Shown here in pieces: positions 49,181-60,002 of a DNA stretch of 64,000 nucleotides. How positions within the stretch are numbered: the stretch's first letter is position 1; each line of letters opens with the position of its first letter. The notes below the pieces were generated by a model. The model was not told the DNA's origin. It ran no database searches and saw only the letters and a list, made by a program, of their open reading frames with translations. A program made the position numbers and the translations under genes. Source of the stretch: Symbiodinium natans (lineage: Eukaryota > Sar > Dinophyceae > Suessiales > Symbiodiniaceae); NCBI GenBank assembly GCA_905221605.1, contig CAJNDS010002745.1:1274203-1338202 (forward strand), written 5' to 3'.

Positions 49181-49189
49181 AAGGCGGGG
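49181..49189 (+). promoter_or_regulatory. Polypurine tract
   Basis: AAGGCGGGG immediately before the 3' LTR, the expected site for plus-strand priming; one C interrupts it. Confidence 0.7.
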
Positions 49190-49325
49190 TGTAAAGTTTT
49201 TCTACTACCTGGGAACCCCACCTACCAACCCAAAAGGGTTGATGAGCATGTGTGGATTTGTGACTCATGTTTTACCGACAGCGCTTTTACTGGTTCAAGG
49301 AAAAAGAGCGACTTGAAGTTTAGCA
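49190..49325 (+). repeat. 3' LTR (136 bp)
   Basis: Identical to 40258-40393. The dinucleotide ends TG...CA are intact. Confidence 0.95.
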
Positions 49326-49330
49326 AAAAC
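49326..49330. repeat. Target-site duplication, right copy (AAAAC)
   Basis: Matches 40253-40257. Confidence 0.95.
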
Positions 49331-51104
49331 TAAAGACACAGCTCGCGCTCACTCACTCACTCACTCACTCACTCACTCACATATTCACTCATTTCACTCA
49401 CTTACTTGTATTCACTTATACACTCTTAGCGAAGATCGGAGCCGCTAGCCAGGAGACGGAGAGAGACTTATACACCTTGCTTTGAGAAGCAACACTGTGT
49501 CACTGGCTCACACACACACGCAATCACGCACTCACATTTCCGCACTCACTCACACTCACTCACACTCACGCACCCACTCGCACTCAAGCCCTACTCTCTT
49601 ACCATCTCACCCTGTGTCACTTCTCTACCCTTTGCGAATAGATAACTTTGCGTGTGGGGTTATCCGGTCCTTTAATTTAATTAATTTTTAATGGGCACAA
49701 TTAAGTGCGGCTTGAGGGTTTGGGTTACAGGTGGAGTTGCTGAGGATGCTTGAAAGTGACTAGAAGGTTTTTGTTTTTGGTGGGAGCGCCCCTTACGCGA
49801 CGGGCGCGTTCCATTCGTTTTGGCGATTCTGGTTGATTCTCGGGTTGGGTTGGGTGGTGGGGGGGGGGGGGGGGGGTTACGTGCTTTTCGAGAGCACAGG
49901 GGTTCATGTTGTAGGTTTCGGGTGCACTCTCTACGTAGTTTTAATATTATTGCGGGCACTATTGTTCTCTTCATTTCGCCCGCATATTATTTTCTTCTTT
50001 CTAATGTTCATTTCGTACACTTGTAATATAATTCACGCGTGTACTCATTCACACACCCAGACAGTAGAATAATGGGGGAAAAAGACCACTTCGTTCACGA
50101 GTTTACGCACTAATATTAATACGGTTCATTCACAGGTTTGGTTAATAATTCCAAGGTTTTTAGTGCGTCCATTGAACCTCAGCTCCTTCATGTCTTACCG
50201 CGTAAACGCATGAATCTTATGTTTCACTACTTTGTAATGAGTGTACGAACCTGTAGAAAGTGCGTGAAAACCGCTCTAAAGATAGAAACCCGGGCCATAA
50301 TTCTATATCTTCATGAAGAACCCCGTATAATTCTCTTATTCACATAGTAAACCTTAGGACGTTCCCCTAATATTATATTCGTTCTCTATTAGTAATATTC
50401 CCTAGAGATTGGATATGCAATAATATTATAAGGAATGAAGGGAGCGATGAAAGGGCTTTTAATAAGTCTTTAGGAGCTAGACCAAATCCCCCAAAACACC
50501 TCTAAAAACCTTAGAATTATGTGCTCTTTGCCTTCATTTGTAGGGTCATTCATTGGTTTACAAAAAGCCCAAACATTAGGATTACGAAGAGAAAGCCGAA
50601 TTAAATTATAACGAATGAAATGAGGCATGAATTTAATAAAGGATTTCGTACTAACTCCTTAATAATAGAAAGTCCATAGAATATTGCACTCAGATGTGTT
50701 CAGAGCTCTCTCCAAGCTGTGCCCAGCTGCCAACAAGTGCAGCTGAACAAAGTTTCTCAGACGGTCCGCGGCAAAATGTGCTTTTTGCCTAGGCGGGAAC
50801 GTCATGGTCGCTCGAAAATAGACACTGTTACACACTTTCGGCCCCTGCAACATAGCAATTCTTAAGCAGACATGTGCGTTTTGCCTGGGTTTCAGCACAT
50901 TCCACATTCTGGCCATGCCAAAAAACACACGTCGCGCTACAGGCGCTCCTACCTTGTTTTTGTCCTGGGGTTTACCTGTAGCCCAAACAACCTACCTTTT
51001 TCAGAGATATATAAGGAGCTCATAAGAAGGAACCCCCTAAAAAGGGTGGGTTTTTCGGGCGTCATATTTGGGGTCTACTTAGGTATATAGGGGCTATATA
51101 TTTC

Positions 51105-51142
<38 letters not shown>

Positions 51143-51335
51143 ATATGCATATATAAGGGCTATCAGGGGGAATAGGAGTAAGGGTCCCTTCTAGGGGGGC
51201 CCTCCTTCTACCCCGTCGGGCTGAAGAGTGGGTTTCAACTGAGTTCTGCTGGCCCCTGACCCTCGCACCTTGAACTGACAGGCTGCCGCCCTCGAACATG
51301 AGAGAAACCCCACGCCGAAGAACTCCTCAACCCCG
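49331..51335. other. Region without supported gene
   Basis: Contains short CACT/CACA runs (49350-49400, 49508-49580), a G run (49857-49877), an AT-rich part with sparse frames (49920-50650), and an (AG)n run (51111-51136). I see no module exons or RNA genes. Confidence 0.5.
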
Positions 51336-51337
51336 CA

Positions 51338-51523
51338 ACCCTAAGCCCTGAACCATAAGCCCTAAACCTTAAACCCTAAACCTTAAACCCTAAACCCTAA
51401 ACCCTAAACCCTAAACCCTAAACCTTAAACCCTAAACCTTAAACCCTAAACCCTAAACCCTAAACCCTAAACCCTAAACCCTAAACCCTAAATCCTAAAC
51501 CCTAAACCCTAAACCCTAAACCG
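51338..51523. repeat. (CCCTAAA)n array with CCTTAAA variants
   Basis: About 26 units. Confidence 0.95.
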
Positions 51524-51611
51524 CAATGCAAGGTTCTTGGCCTTGCCGCTCCGCTGTGCCTGAACTTTCTGGGAGGAGCCGTCTTGTCCCAAACTGACAG
51601 GGGCCTTGGGT
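51524..51611 (+). CDS. Possible exon between telomere-type arrays
   Basis: The frame reads QCKVLGLAAPLCLNFLGGAV, then LSQTDRGLG, a hydrophobic segment. It is bordered by CCCTAAA units on the left and TTTAGGG units on the right. Confidence 0.35.
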
Positions 51612-51768
51612 TAGGGCTTAGGGTTTGGGGTTTAGGGTTTAGGGTTTAGGGTTTAGGGCTTAGGGTTTGGGGTTTGGGGTCTGGGGTTTAGACGATTTAG
51701 GGTTTAGGGTTTAGGGTTTAGGGTTTAGGGTTTAGGGTTTAGGGGGCAGGGTTTAGGGTTTAGGGATT
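51612..51768. repeat. (TTTAGGG)n array
   Basis: About 21 units with TTTGGGG variants, in opposite orientation to 51338-51523. Confidence 0.95.
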
Positions 51769-52082
51769 AGATTGCACGATGCGAAAGAGAAGAGTGGACA
51801 TCAGACAGACATCATCCGGCCGTCATATGCGGTCGTGTTCATGGTGGACACGGTGTTTTTTTGACCTGAGTCGGCGTCTTTCGGTTCCGGTCCTGAAAAC
51901 CCTAAACCTCGAACTCTAAATCCTAAAACCTAATAACTAAACCCTTAACCCCTCTATGGGCTGACTATGGGGTTTGAGCTCACTCTCGCCGGGGTTGATT
52001 TGGCAGGTGTCAAGCCCGGCGTGTATGCACGGCGAACGGAGTCTTGTTTACAATTCGGTGCGGCAGGCATGTTTCGAGGGAT

Positions 52083-52615
52083 AGGGTTTAGGGGTTTAGG
52101 GGTTTAGGGGTTTAGGGGTTTAGGGGTTTAGGGGTTTAGGCGTTTAGGGGTTTAGGGGTTTAGGGGTTTAGGGGTTTTAGGGGTTTAGGGGGGGTTAGGG
52201 GTTTAGGGGTTTTTAGGGTTTTGGGGTTTAGGGGTTTAGGGGTTTAGGGTGTCGGGTTAGGGTTAGGGGTTTAGGGGTTTAGGGGTTTAGGGGTTAGGGG
52301 TTTAGGGTTTATGGGTGTAGGGGGTAGGGGTTTAGGGGTTTTTCGGGGTGTAGGGGTTTAGGGGTTAGGGGTTTTAGGGGTGTAGGGGGGTTGTTAGGGG
52401 TTGTAGGGTGTAGTGGGGTAGGGTGTTAGGGTGTAGGTAAGGGGGTTGTAGGGGTGTCGGGGTGTAGGGTGTAGGGGTGTAGGTGACTAGGGGGTGGTCG
52501 GTGGTGTCCGGGTGGGGTAGTGGTGTAGGGTTGTGTAGGGGTGGTAGGGGTGGTAGGGGTGTAGGGGTTGTAGGGGTGTAGGGGTTTAGGGGTTTTAGGG
52601 TTTAAGGTTTTCCAG
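52083..52615. repeat. Octamer-variant array (TTTAGGGG)n decaying to (GTGTAGGG)n
   Basis: Starts with perfect TTTAGGGG units (52083-52200), then degenerates progressively to GTAGGGGT-type units by 52550. This suggests expansion from one end with decay at the other. Confidence 0.95.
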
Positions 52616-52634
52616 AAATCTGACTACTCTTCGA

Positions 52635-53042
52635 AATGATTTAGGTTTAGGGATTTTAGGGTTTAGGGTTTAGGGTTTAAGGCTTAGGGTTTAGTTTAGG
52701 GTTTAGGGTTTTAGGGTTTAGGGCATAGGGTTCAGGGTTTTAGGGTTTCGGGTTTACGCTTTAGGGTTAGGGTTTAGGGTTTAGGGTTTAGGGTTTAGGG
52801 TTTAGGGTTTAGGGTTTAGGGTTTAGGGTTTAGGGTTTAGGGTTTAGGGTTTAGGGTTTAGGGTTTAGGGTTTAGGGTTTAGGGTTTAGGGTTTAGGGTT
52901 AGGTTTAGGGTTTAGGGTTTAGGGTTTAGGGTTTAGGGTTTAGGGTTTAGGGTTTAGGGTTTAGGGTTTAGGGTTTAGGGTTTAGGGTTTAGGGTTTAGG
53001 GTTCAGGGTTCAGGGTTTCGGGTTTCGGGTTTCGGGTTTAGG
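52635..53042. repeat. Long (TTTAGGG)n array
   Basis: Degenerate at the left, then about 35 near-perfect units (52765-53000) and TTTCGGG variants at the right edge. Longest pure block in the window. Confidence 0.98.
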
Positions 53043-53760
53043 GCACCCAACATGAACCACTTGCCTGGAGTAACACGCCCCGCCTAGCAGAGTCTGGTAC
53101 TATTTCCTGCGGTACACGTATTCCAAAAGGCCAACCACAACCACAATTTCAGAATTTCGCATTAATTCACATGTGTGGGTTTGGGGTGGGCTGAATTCAG
53201 GTGAGTGTAGTTTTCCAGCCACCAACCACTCAAGCCCAGACAGCCACCCAGCCCAGCATATCTTCAACAATATATATATATATATGTGTATATATATATA
53301 TCTGAATATCTACTCCTACTACCTATCCGCATGCGATGTATGGCATGCTGCAAGCTACGAGTGTGAACGACGTAGCCAGAAGTAGCCACCCAGTATCGCT
53401 ACGAGCGCGAAGTATGTAGCCCCAAATCTCGCCACTTGCTAGCTGGAAGCGTGAATTAGCCAGATCCCCTAAATACACAGAACCTGCGAACCCTAAACCC
53501 ATATCCTTAAACCCTAAACCCTAAACCCCAAACCCCACACCCACAACCCTAAATCCTGGTCCTCGGGCAGCTGCTGCCTTGAAAGCGAGATCAGGAACGC
53601 GTGCGGGAGTCCTGCCGATATTTGTATGCGCTGCTCCTTGGTTGGTAAAGTGGTGCCCTTTTGCTCTTCTCGGGTTCTCGGTTCCGTCATAAGAAGCAAC
53701 CAGGCCTTCCTTAAGGGGTAATTGGGCTCCCTAAACCCTAAACCCTAAACCCCAAACTCT
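53043..53760. other. Spacer, no supported gene
   Basis: Unique sequence with (TA)n at 53270-53302 and CCCTAAA-like units at 53490-53560 and 53730-53765. A minus-strand frame (53514-53699) lacks support. Confidence 0.45.
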
Positions 53761-53765
53761 AAACC

Positions 53766-53863
53766 CTCTTTGGGAGGCTCAAAGACAACGAGCTCCTGGA
53801 GGAGTGGCAAGAGATTGTTGGCAGAGACCTGGTGGGCCTCACTTCCGCTTCTTCGGCTTGATT
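53766..53863 (+). CDS. Terminal exon, unrecognised gene
   Basis: The frame reads LFGRLKDNELLEEWQEIVGR, then DLVGLTSASSA and a TGA stop. Helical and acidic. It follows CCCTAAA units and is followed by TTTAGGG units. Confidence 0.45.
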
Positions 53864-53986
53864 TGAGGGTTTAGGGTTTAGGGTTTAAGGTTACAGAAGC
53901 ATGAAGTTTCGAGCCTGAGGGTTTAGGGTGTTTAGGGTTTAGGGTTTAGGGTTTTTAGGATTTAGGGTTTAGGGTTTCTGGTGTTT

Positions 53987-54093
53987 GCTTGGAGGTTCAA
54001 AAGGGTGCTTGTAAGTAGGCCGGGAAGCTATGGTTATAACCTTAATTAGGGTACTTAGAAGCACACTTAGAAGCACCCATGAACCTTCGAGTA
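53987..54093. mobile_element. Short inverted-repeat element, family A, copy 3
   Basis: GCTTGGAGGTTC at the left and GAACCTTCGAGTA at the right. It has internal GGTTATAACC and AGGGTACTTAGAAGCAC motifs. Confidence 0.6.
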
Positions 54094-54349
54094 GGGTGTT
54101 CGGACCTGAAATAGGAGGGCCCAACGCAGAGTATAAGAAAAGCTACCCATTCTGCCAGAGGGAAGCACTTCACCCCCCCCACAACCCTTGAATCCTAAAC
54201 CCCAAAGCGTCGATGCCCGAGGTGTGGTTCTTGATCTGTACTTTGAGGGTTGCATCAACTTTGCTGCACGAAACCTCGCGGGCGCCTGGGCCGCTTCGGG
54301 TTGAGGCTTGGGTTCACCCAGAGACATGGGCTTCGAGCTGCCCTAAACC

Positions 54350-54412
54350 CTAAGCCTGAAACCCTAAACCCTAAACCCTAAACCCTAAACCCTAAACCCT
54401 AAACCCTATAAA
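54350..54412. repeat. (CCCTAAA)n array
   Basis: About eight units. Confidence 0.95.
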
Positions 54413-54607
54413 CGCCAACCTGGGTTGTGGGGCTCCTCTGGGACCTGCTCAGGTTCGGGAGCCTCGGAAAAGAAACCCCCCAAAAAAACAATCTTCCGGC
54501 TTGGGTCAGGCATACTCATAGGTATGTGGAGACAAACACTCTGAGTCAGGGGTTGAAGCCAAAGCCATCAAAGCCCCTAAGAGCCCTTGGGGGGCCCTAA
54601 GCGCCCT

Positions 54608-54700
54608 ACAGAATTCTGCAAACAAGGCGTCGGTGGCCTGCATGGTCGGCTTTGTCGTCTTCGCGTCCGTGCTCACCGCAGTAGGCTTCTGCCGGTTGCC
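54608..54700 (+). CDS. Exon, gene 6 (membrane protein)
   Basis: The frame reads QNSANKASVACMVGFVVFAS, then VLTAVGFCRLP, one transmembrane helix. The next exons (54802, 54945) carry further helices on the same strand. Confidence 0.5.
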
Positions 54701-54801
54701 ATGTCCATCTCAAAATCAGAACCTCTGAGCCCGACTCGAAATCCATCATTTTTCTGTCCTCAAGCCTCAGCATTGCATGCCCTCTAAGCCCAATACCCTA
54801 G

Positions 54802-54900
54802 CCTGGAGAGGCTTCGTGCTCATCGCCACCTGGCGCGGGCTGGGCCTGCGAGTCCAGCGGCTCCTGGGGAGCATGTTCAACAAATTCTCAAAGGGTTCAT
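54802..54900 (+). CDS. Exon, gene 6
   Basis: The frame reads AWRGFVLIATWRGLGLRVQR, then LLGSMFNKFSKGS, a basic amphipathic segment between membrane-spanning exons. Confidence 0.45.
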
Positions 54901-54944
54901 GCCCTAAACATCATGTGCTAAACTTCTGAGCCTAATCCTCAGGC

Positions 54945-55465
54945 CATGGGTTTGGGGGTCTGTGGGAAGTGTTGTACCGGGCTCCAAGCCGAGGTTTACC
55001 GACCCTTTCAGAGAAAAGGAGGTGAACCTTGCAGTTGTGCAAGGCGAGTGGAGAGAGCTGGGCGCTTGCATGCGCTCCATGTCGCACGCTTTACAGGTGT
55101 GCATCGTGGTATTGGCACTGGCTGTGGGCACAGGATTGATCGCAGTGGCTTTTGACGTGCTCAGTGACGGGTTTGCCTTGACCATGCTTCCGGCTGTGCT
55201 CTTCTTGGCACTGCTAACAGCAACTTTGTTCCCCGCGGCGCTTGCAAGCTCGGCGTGTTCGCGCTTTCCTTCCTTCGTAGCAATCTATGACCCCGGCCCG
55301 GAGATGGCAGAGCAGTTCATCCAATTTGCAGACTTCGTCGCAATGACCGATTGCGGATGCTTCCTCTGGGACACTAAGCTCACAGCTGGCCTTCTCCAGC
55401 GTGCGATGTCCATCACCATAGCATTGGCTGCAGGCATCTACCGCAGTGGGGTGGGATCCTGGTAA
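54945..55465 (+). CDS. Terminal exon, gene 6: multi-pass membrane protein
   Basis: Open for about 170 codons to a TAA stop at 55463. Visible hydrophobic helices: VCIVVLALAVGTGLIAVAF, then MLPAVLFLALLTATLFPAAL, and a weaker one near SITIALAAGIY. A soluble loop reads DPGPEMAEQFIQFADFVAMT. The reading enters from upstream in frame (no clear local ATG), fitting an internal-to-terminal exon. Family not recognised. A role in a cell or organelle membrane is inferred only from the helices. Confidence 0.6.
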
Positions 55466-55617
55466 ACTGGTGGGTGAACTGGCTTCCTCCTTGCTCGCGC
55501 TGGAACTCAATAGCTCAAGGGCCTCAGCCGCACACAGCGGTGGCTCAGGCGACCGTTTCACCTGTCGACTTAAGCATTTAAGACTTTAAGGACGGTTTCA
55601 CCAGTCATCATACTGGG

Positions 55618-55690
55618 AGTTTACGAAAATGAGGGACCCCTAACATAGACTCCCAAATAGTAGGATTCCTTTACAACAAGGACCCCAATA
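55618..55690. repeat. Dispersed repeat, family D, uninterrupted copy (minus orientation)
   Basis: Read on the minus strand: GTTGTAAAGGAATCC, then TACTATTTGGGAGTC and TTAGGGGTCCC. The copy at 60584-60708 has the same parts, separated by a CCCTAAA array. Confidence 0.75.
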
Positions 55691-55899
55691 AGGTACCCCT
55701 CACTTCAGAAAACCCCCATATCGGCCGGATTGCCTTGGAAAGTGCTTGCGCCGCATTGCCCAGGTGTCTGAGCATTGCGCAGCACTCGCCACGACTGCGG
55801 CGCCTCTTAGGCGAAGCAACACCCTGTGTTCGGAGCTAGTGTGAAGATTCTGAAGAATCATGGAAATCCCTAAGCCTTAAACCCTAAACCCTAAACCCT

Positions 55900-56050
55900 C
55901 AAGACAAAATAAATAGAAATTGTATGTGGCACCAATCTGAATTTTCAAAGATATTTGTCTAAACAGCTGACAAACAGAGTTTAAGTAAATTAATCCAAAG
56001 CGGGAGGCCGGGAGGCCAAATGTTCAATTTACTTAAACCTGTGGGGCCTT
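55900..56050. repeat. Dispersed repeat, family E, copy 1 (~150 bp)
   Basis: Begins CAAGACAAAATAAATAGAAA, contains CAGCTGACAAACAGAGTTTA, and ends near GTGGGGCCTTCC. The second copy at 59005-59155 is about 90% identical by eye. In both, a CCCTAAA array precedes and a C-rich low-complexity tract follows. Confidence 0.9.
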
Positions 56051-56292
56051 CCCGTGCCCCGGCAAACCTCCCAAAGCCCTGGCTGCCAAAACCCCAAAAG
56101 GGCCCAGCCCCCCAGCCCCCGAGCCCCCCAACCCCTCTCAGCCCCCGCAGCCCCCCAGGCCGAGCCCCAGCCCAGGCCCAGCCCCAGCCCCAGCCCGCCC
56201 AGCCCAGCCCCAGCCCCCCAGCCCCCCAGCCCCCCAGCCCCAGCCCCAGCCCCAGCCCCAGCCCCAGCCCCAGCCCCAGCCCGCCCCCAGCC
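56051..56292. repeat. C-rich low-complexity tract (CAGCCC units)
   Basis: Repeated CCCAGCCC/CCAGCC units. Gly- and Pro-rich frames are artefacts. Confidence 0.95.
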
Positions 56293-56319
56293 CCAAAATG
56301 AAAAGGTGGTTCCAAAAAA

Positions 56320-56420
56320 AAAACGTTTCGGTCAAAACGTTTCGGTCAAAACGTTTCGGTCAAAACGTTTCGGTCAAAACGTTTCGGTCAAAACGTTTCG
56401 GTCAAAACTTTCGCTCAAAA
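56320..56420. repeat. 14-bp tandem repeat, about seven copies
   Basis: Unit AAAACGTTTCGGTC, ending with two shortened units. Confidence 0.97.
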
Positions 56421-56559
56421 CGTTATTGGGACCCAAACCCTATACAATTTCTATAAACCCTAAACCCTAAACCCTAAACCCTAAACCCTAAACCAACCCT
56501 AAACCCAAAACCCGAAACGCTAGTTTTCGTTACAAGCGCGAAGCGAGCCGTGAAAAAAA

Positions 56560-56649
56560 GCTCTCCTTCGAAGGGTTCTGAAGGAAGTGCTGAGGCCTGA
56601 GGCCAAGGGGTTGCCCCTCGGGAGAGGTCAGAAGATCACTGGGAGGTGA
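56560..56649 (+). CDS. Possible terminal exon
   Basis: The frame reads ALLRRVLKEVLRPEAKGLPL, then GRGQKITGR and a TGA stop. Basic and helical. Weak, and no splice site is certain. Confidence 0.3.
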   Translation, partial: ALLRRVLKEVLRPEAKGLPLGRGQKITGR

Positions 56650-56674
56650 GCAAGTCGCCGAAGTCTTTACGCCT

Positions 56675-56775
56675 AGGGTTTAGGGTTTAGGGTTTAGGGT
56701 TTAGGGTTTAGGGATTAGGGTTTTTAGGGGTTTAGGGTTTAGGGTTTAGGGTTTAGGGTTTAGGGTTTAGGGTTG
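56675..56775. repeat. (TTTAGGG)n array
   Basis: About 14 units. Confidence 0.97.
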
Positions 56776-57167
56776 CCAAAGCTCTCTAAGTCTCTAAGTT
56801 GCTGTGGAGAGAAGAGGCGAGGGAAGCTAGGAAATCTATGGAATAGGTGGGCACTAGCATCAGAGTAGTGTCGCATAGCACATGGGGGAATTGGAGGTTG
56901 TGAGTTTAGGGGGTGTAGGGGAAAAGAGCACCGAGCGGTACTATCGGCGCTGCCCAACCCCACGTGTGCGTAAGGCCTCCTGTCAATTTTTGAGTTTTTC
57001 CGATAATTCTCGTGAGTTCTGCATGAAGCGAGGAGCGTGAGAACGATTCAGGTCCCCGTCAAAAGCTGCTTAGGCCCCCCTCAACCCTAAACCCTAAACC
57101 CTAGCCCTAAACCCTAAATCTTTAACCCTAAACCCTAAATCTTTAACCCTAAACCCTAAACCCTAAA

Positions 57168-57300
57168 CGTACGAAGGACCTTGCCTGTTGCCATTTTCGA
57201 GCTTGCGAGCTCCTCTCCGCTTTCAGCGAGTCCTTTGCAAATCCGGTGATCTTGTGCCCGGCGCAAAAAGCGCTCAGAGATGGCAGGTTTCGGGCTCAAA
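57168..57300 (+). CDS. Possible exon, gene 7
   Basis: The frame reads KDLACCHFRACELLSAFSES, then FANPVILCPAQKALRDGRF. It lies between a CCCTAAA array (57080-57165) and a TTTAGGG array (57305-57378). Cys-rich. Confidence 0.4.
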
Positions 57301-57379
57301 CGAAGGGTTTAGGGTTTAGGGTTTAGGGTTTTTCGGGATATAGGGTATAGGGTTTAGGATTTAGGGTTTAGAGTCTAGG

Positions 57380-57510
57380 GAAGCACGTCCTTCGAGTTGT
57401 CCGGCGCCCGCCTGCTCTACTCACAGCGGTTCAAGCTTGAAAAGCGGCGACCGCATTGGGCGATAGCTTGTGCGTGTCTTTGCCGGTGGTGGTGTGGTTG
57501 CCACGCTTGA
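57380..57510 (+). CDS. Terminal exon, gene 7
   Basis: The frame reads TSFELSGARLLYSQRFKLEK, then RRPHWAIACACLCRWWCGCH and TGA at 57508-57510. The Cys/Trp-rich end is distinctive but unrecognised. Confidence 0.45.
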
Positions 57511-58655
57511 GTGCCGGAAACGGATCCTTTCTGGACCTAGGTCCCGGGTCCTAGGTATGTGTCCGAATAGATGAGTGATCATCTTGATGCATAGCACATC
57601 TGCAGCACTCGTTCAGCAAAGCACGCTATCCGGCACTCAAGCACTATGACCGTATCATCACTAGGTCTACGCTCAAGTAACGGCCATCCATTATAAAGAG
57701 ATCTGTTCACAAGACGCCGGTGATCCCAATACATCATCGGACACTTCAGAGAAACAGACCTGTTCTCATGTTGGCTGGTACAAACGCACAAGGCTTGGAA
57801 GAGCTCCAGGGCATGAGGGTGGAGCGCCCTGGGCCCAGCTATTTCCTGCTGAGGTTTAGGTCTGGGGGGGCTCCACCCTAAACCCTAAACCCTAAACCCT
57901 GAACCCTGAACCCTAAACCCTGAACCCTGAACCCTAAACCCTAAACCCTAAACCCGAAACCCCAAACCCTAAACCCTAAAACCTGAAGCCACGACCTTTT
58001 GGTTTCGTGAGCCTGGGCCCGAGATGCCCTTGTCCAGGTGCTCTCAGGTTGCTGGTAGATCCGGGATCCGGAACCAGATTCTGGTCGGTCGCAGAAGGCT
58101 TTAGGGTTTAGGGTTTAGGGTTTAGGGTTTCGGGATACTTCTCCATAGTGGGTTCGCTGAGGCGTGCAGGGAGTGTCTCCTGAACGCCCAGCCATGAATA
58201 CCCCTCACATGATCGAACTCCAGGGAGGAGCACCACAAGGACCTAAGCGAAATGATCTCGGATGCTGAGACGCTCGCTCCCCCAAGTCGTTTAGGCTCAC
58301 AGCCTGGGGTTTCGGGGTGGGGCCCGTGGGGATGCGGTGGGCAGGGTGTAGCTGGAGCCATTCGCCCCCTAGATCTTGATCCAACCCACATCCTCATCCC
58401 AGATTCCTAAACCTTCAACCCTGAGCCACAAAAATCACCCTTAACCCTAAACCCCTAAACCTTAAACCCCAAACCCTAACCCCTAAACCCTAAACCCTAA
58501 ACTTCTCGAACTGCAGTCCGAAACAACACAAAGCGTGAGCGATGGCGGTGGAATTGTGGCTCAGAGCCCATGACTGCGCCCCAGGATTTTCTTTGGCTCT
58601 CCAAGCCCAAAACCCATACGGAGTTTAGGGTTTAGTGTTTAGGGTTTAGGGTTTT
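57511..58655. other. Spacer with telomere-type arrays, no supported gene
   Basis: CCCTAAA/CCCTGAA units at 57875-57990, TTTAGGG units at 58100-58130, and CCCTAAA units at 58438-58505. Other frames are ambiguous between strands. Confidence 0.5.
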
Positions 58656-58656
58656 G

Positions 58657-58767
58657 GGTTGGTTCATGGGTTCTTATAAGTAGGGTTATAGGGCCCCTAA
58701 ATAAGGTTAGAACTATAGTTGCCCTACTTCTATCCCTACTTATAAGTAACCATGAACCTCCAAGTAT
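58657..58767. mobile_element. Short inverted-repeat element, family A, copy 4
   Basis: The left end GGTTCATGGGTTCTTATAAG is truncated relative to other copies. The right end is CTTATAAGTAACCATGAACC followed by TCCAAGTA. Confidence 0.65.
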
Positions 58768-58854
58768 ACTGGTTCTTAGTGTATGCCCCTTTTTCTACCC
58801 TTGTAGGGGATGCTATACAGTACCTACTTCCTTCACCACCCCCCCCCCCCCCCC

Positions 58855-59004
58855 CAAAACCCTAAACCCTAGACCCAAAAGCCCTAAGCCCTAAACCCTA
58901 AACCCTAAACCGTAAACCCTAAACCCTAAACCCTAAACCCTAAACCCTAAACCCTAAACCCTAAACCCTAAACCCTAAAGCCTAAACCCTAAACCCTAAA
59001 CCCT
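58855..59004. repeat. (CCCTAAA)n array
   Basis: About 20 units after a C run (58838-58856), leading into a family E copy. Confidence 0.95.
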
Positions 59005-59155
59005 CAAGACAAAAAAAATAGAAATTGTATGTGGTATCATTGTGAATTTTCCAAGATATTCGTCTGAACAGCTGACAAACAGAGTTTAAGTAAATTAATT
59101 CAAAGTGGGAGGCCGGGAGGCCAAATGTTCAATTTTCTTAAACTTGTGGGGCCTC
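59005..59155. repeat. Dispersed repeat, family E, copy 2
   Basis: See the copy at 55900-56050; same boundaries on both sides. Confidence 0.9.
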
Positions 59156-59530
59156 CCAAAATTGACCCCCAAAGCCCAAAATTGCCTTCCCATAGCCCAA
59201 AATTGGCTCCCAAAGCCCAAAATTAGTCCCAAAGCCCAAAATTAACCCTCAAAGCCCAACACAGGCCAAAGCTCAACATTTGCTCCCAAAATTGGCCCAA
59301 ATTTCCCAAAATTGGCATTGGCTCCAAAGCCCACCAAAGCCCAAAATTGGCGCTTCGCAAGCCCAAAATTGGCTTCCAAAGGCTGCCAGTGCCCAAACTG
59401 GCTCCAAAAAATCAACAAAATCGGCCCAAAGCCCTCCCCCCCTCCCCCCCCCCCTCCTCCCCCCTCCCCCCCTCCCCCCGCCCCACCCCCCCACCCCCCC
59501 CCCCCCCCCTCCCACCCCCCAAAAAAATTA
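59156..59530. repeat. CCCAAAATTGG-type repeats then poly-C tract
   Basis: Irregular AAAGCCCAAAATTGGC units (59156-59420), then an almost pure C tract (59430-59520). Confidence 0.95.
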
Positions 59531-59624
59531 AAAACGTATAAACCTGAACCCTAAACCCCAAACCCTAAACCCTATTCAAGCCTTCGAGGTTGAGTGCCCC
59601 ACGGCGGGTCCACCTTCCCTCAAC

Positions 59625-59757
59625 CCTAAAAACCCTAAACCCTAAACCCTAAACCCTAAACCCTAAACCCTAAACCCTAAACCCTAAACCCTAAACCCTA
59701 AACCCTAAACCCTAAACCCTAAACCCTAAGCCCTAAACCCTAAACCCTCAACCCTGG
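59625..59757. repeat. (CCCTAAA)n array
   Basis: About 18 units. Confidence 0.97.
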
Positions 59758-60002
59758 CTGCCAAGCCAACATTACCCCGGGTGAGGGATGCCATTCACCT
59801 GTGCTCCAACATCCCTCAGCTCCCAAAGTTTAGGGTTAGGGTTGGGGTTTAGGGTTTGGGGTTTGGGGTTTAGGGTTTGGGGTTCAGGGTTTGGGGTGTG
59901 AGTATCAGACCCAGGCCGATTGATCAGCAGCGAGTTCGCGTGGTCTCAGAGCGCAATGACAAGGCTGGGGCGATCGGAAGCGCAGGTTAGTAGTAGGGGA
60001 AG

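Larger units (their letters stand above)
40258..49325 (+). mobile_element. Complete Ty1/copia-type LTR retrotransposon (9,068 bp)
   Basis: Two identical 136-bp LTRs (TG...CA) enclose a primer-binding site, a long 5' ORF, a Gag-Pol frame with no internal stop, and a purine tract. AAAAC flanks it on both sides. Domain order is Gag, zinc knuckle, protease, integrase, RT, RNase H. Integrase before RT is the Ty1/copia order (established). Identical LTRs and an open frame suggest very recent insertion. At 9 kb with 136-bp LTRs it is long for copia with unusually short LTRs. Extra coding sequence lies before Gag and after RNase H. Confidence 0.95.

Noticed and set aside
56020-56470. Pro- and Gly-rich frames on both strands
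   Set aside because: They are produced by CAGCCC repeats and 14-bp repeats, with no credible start or domain.
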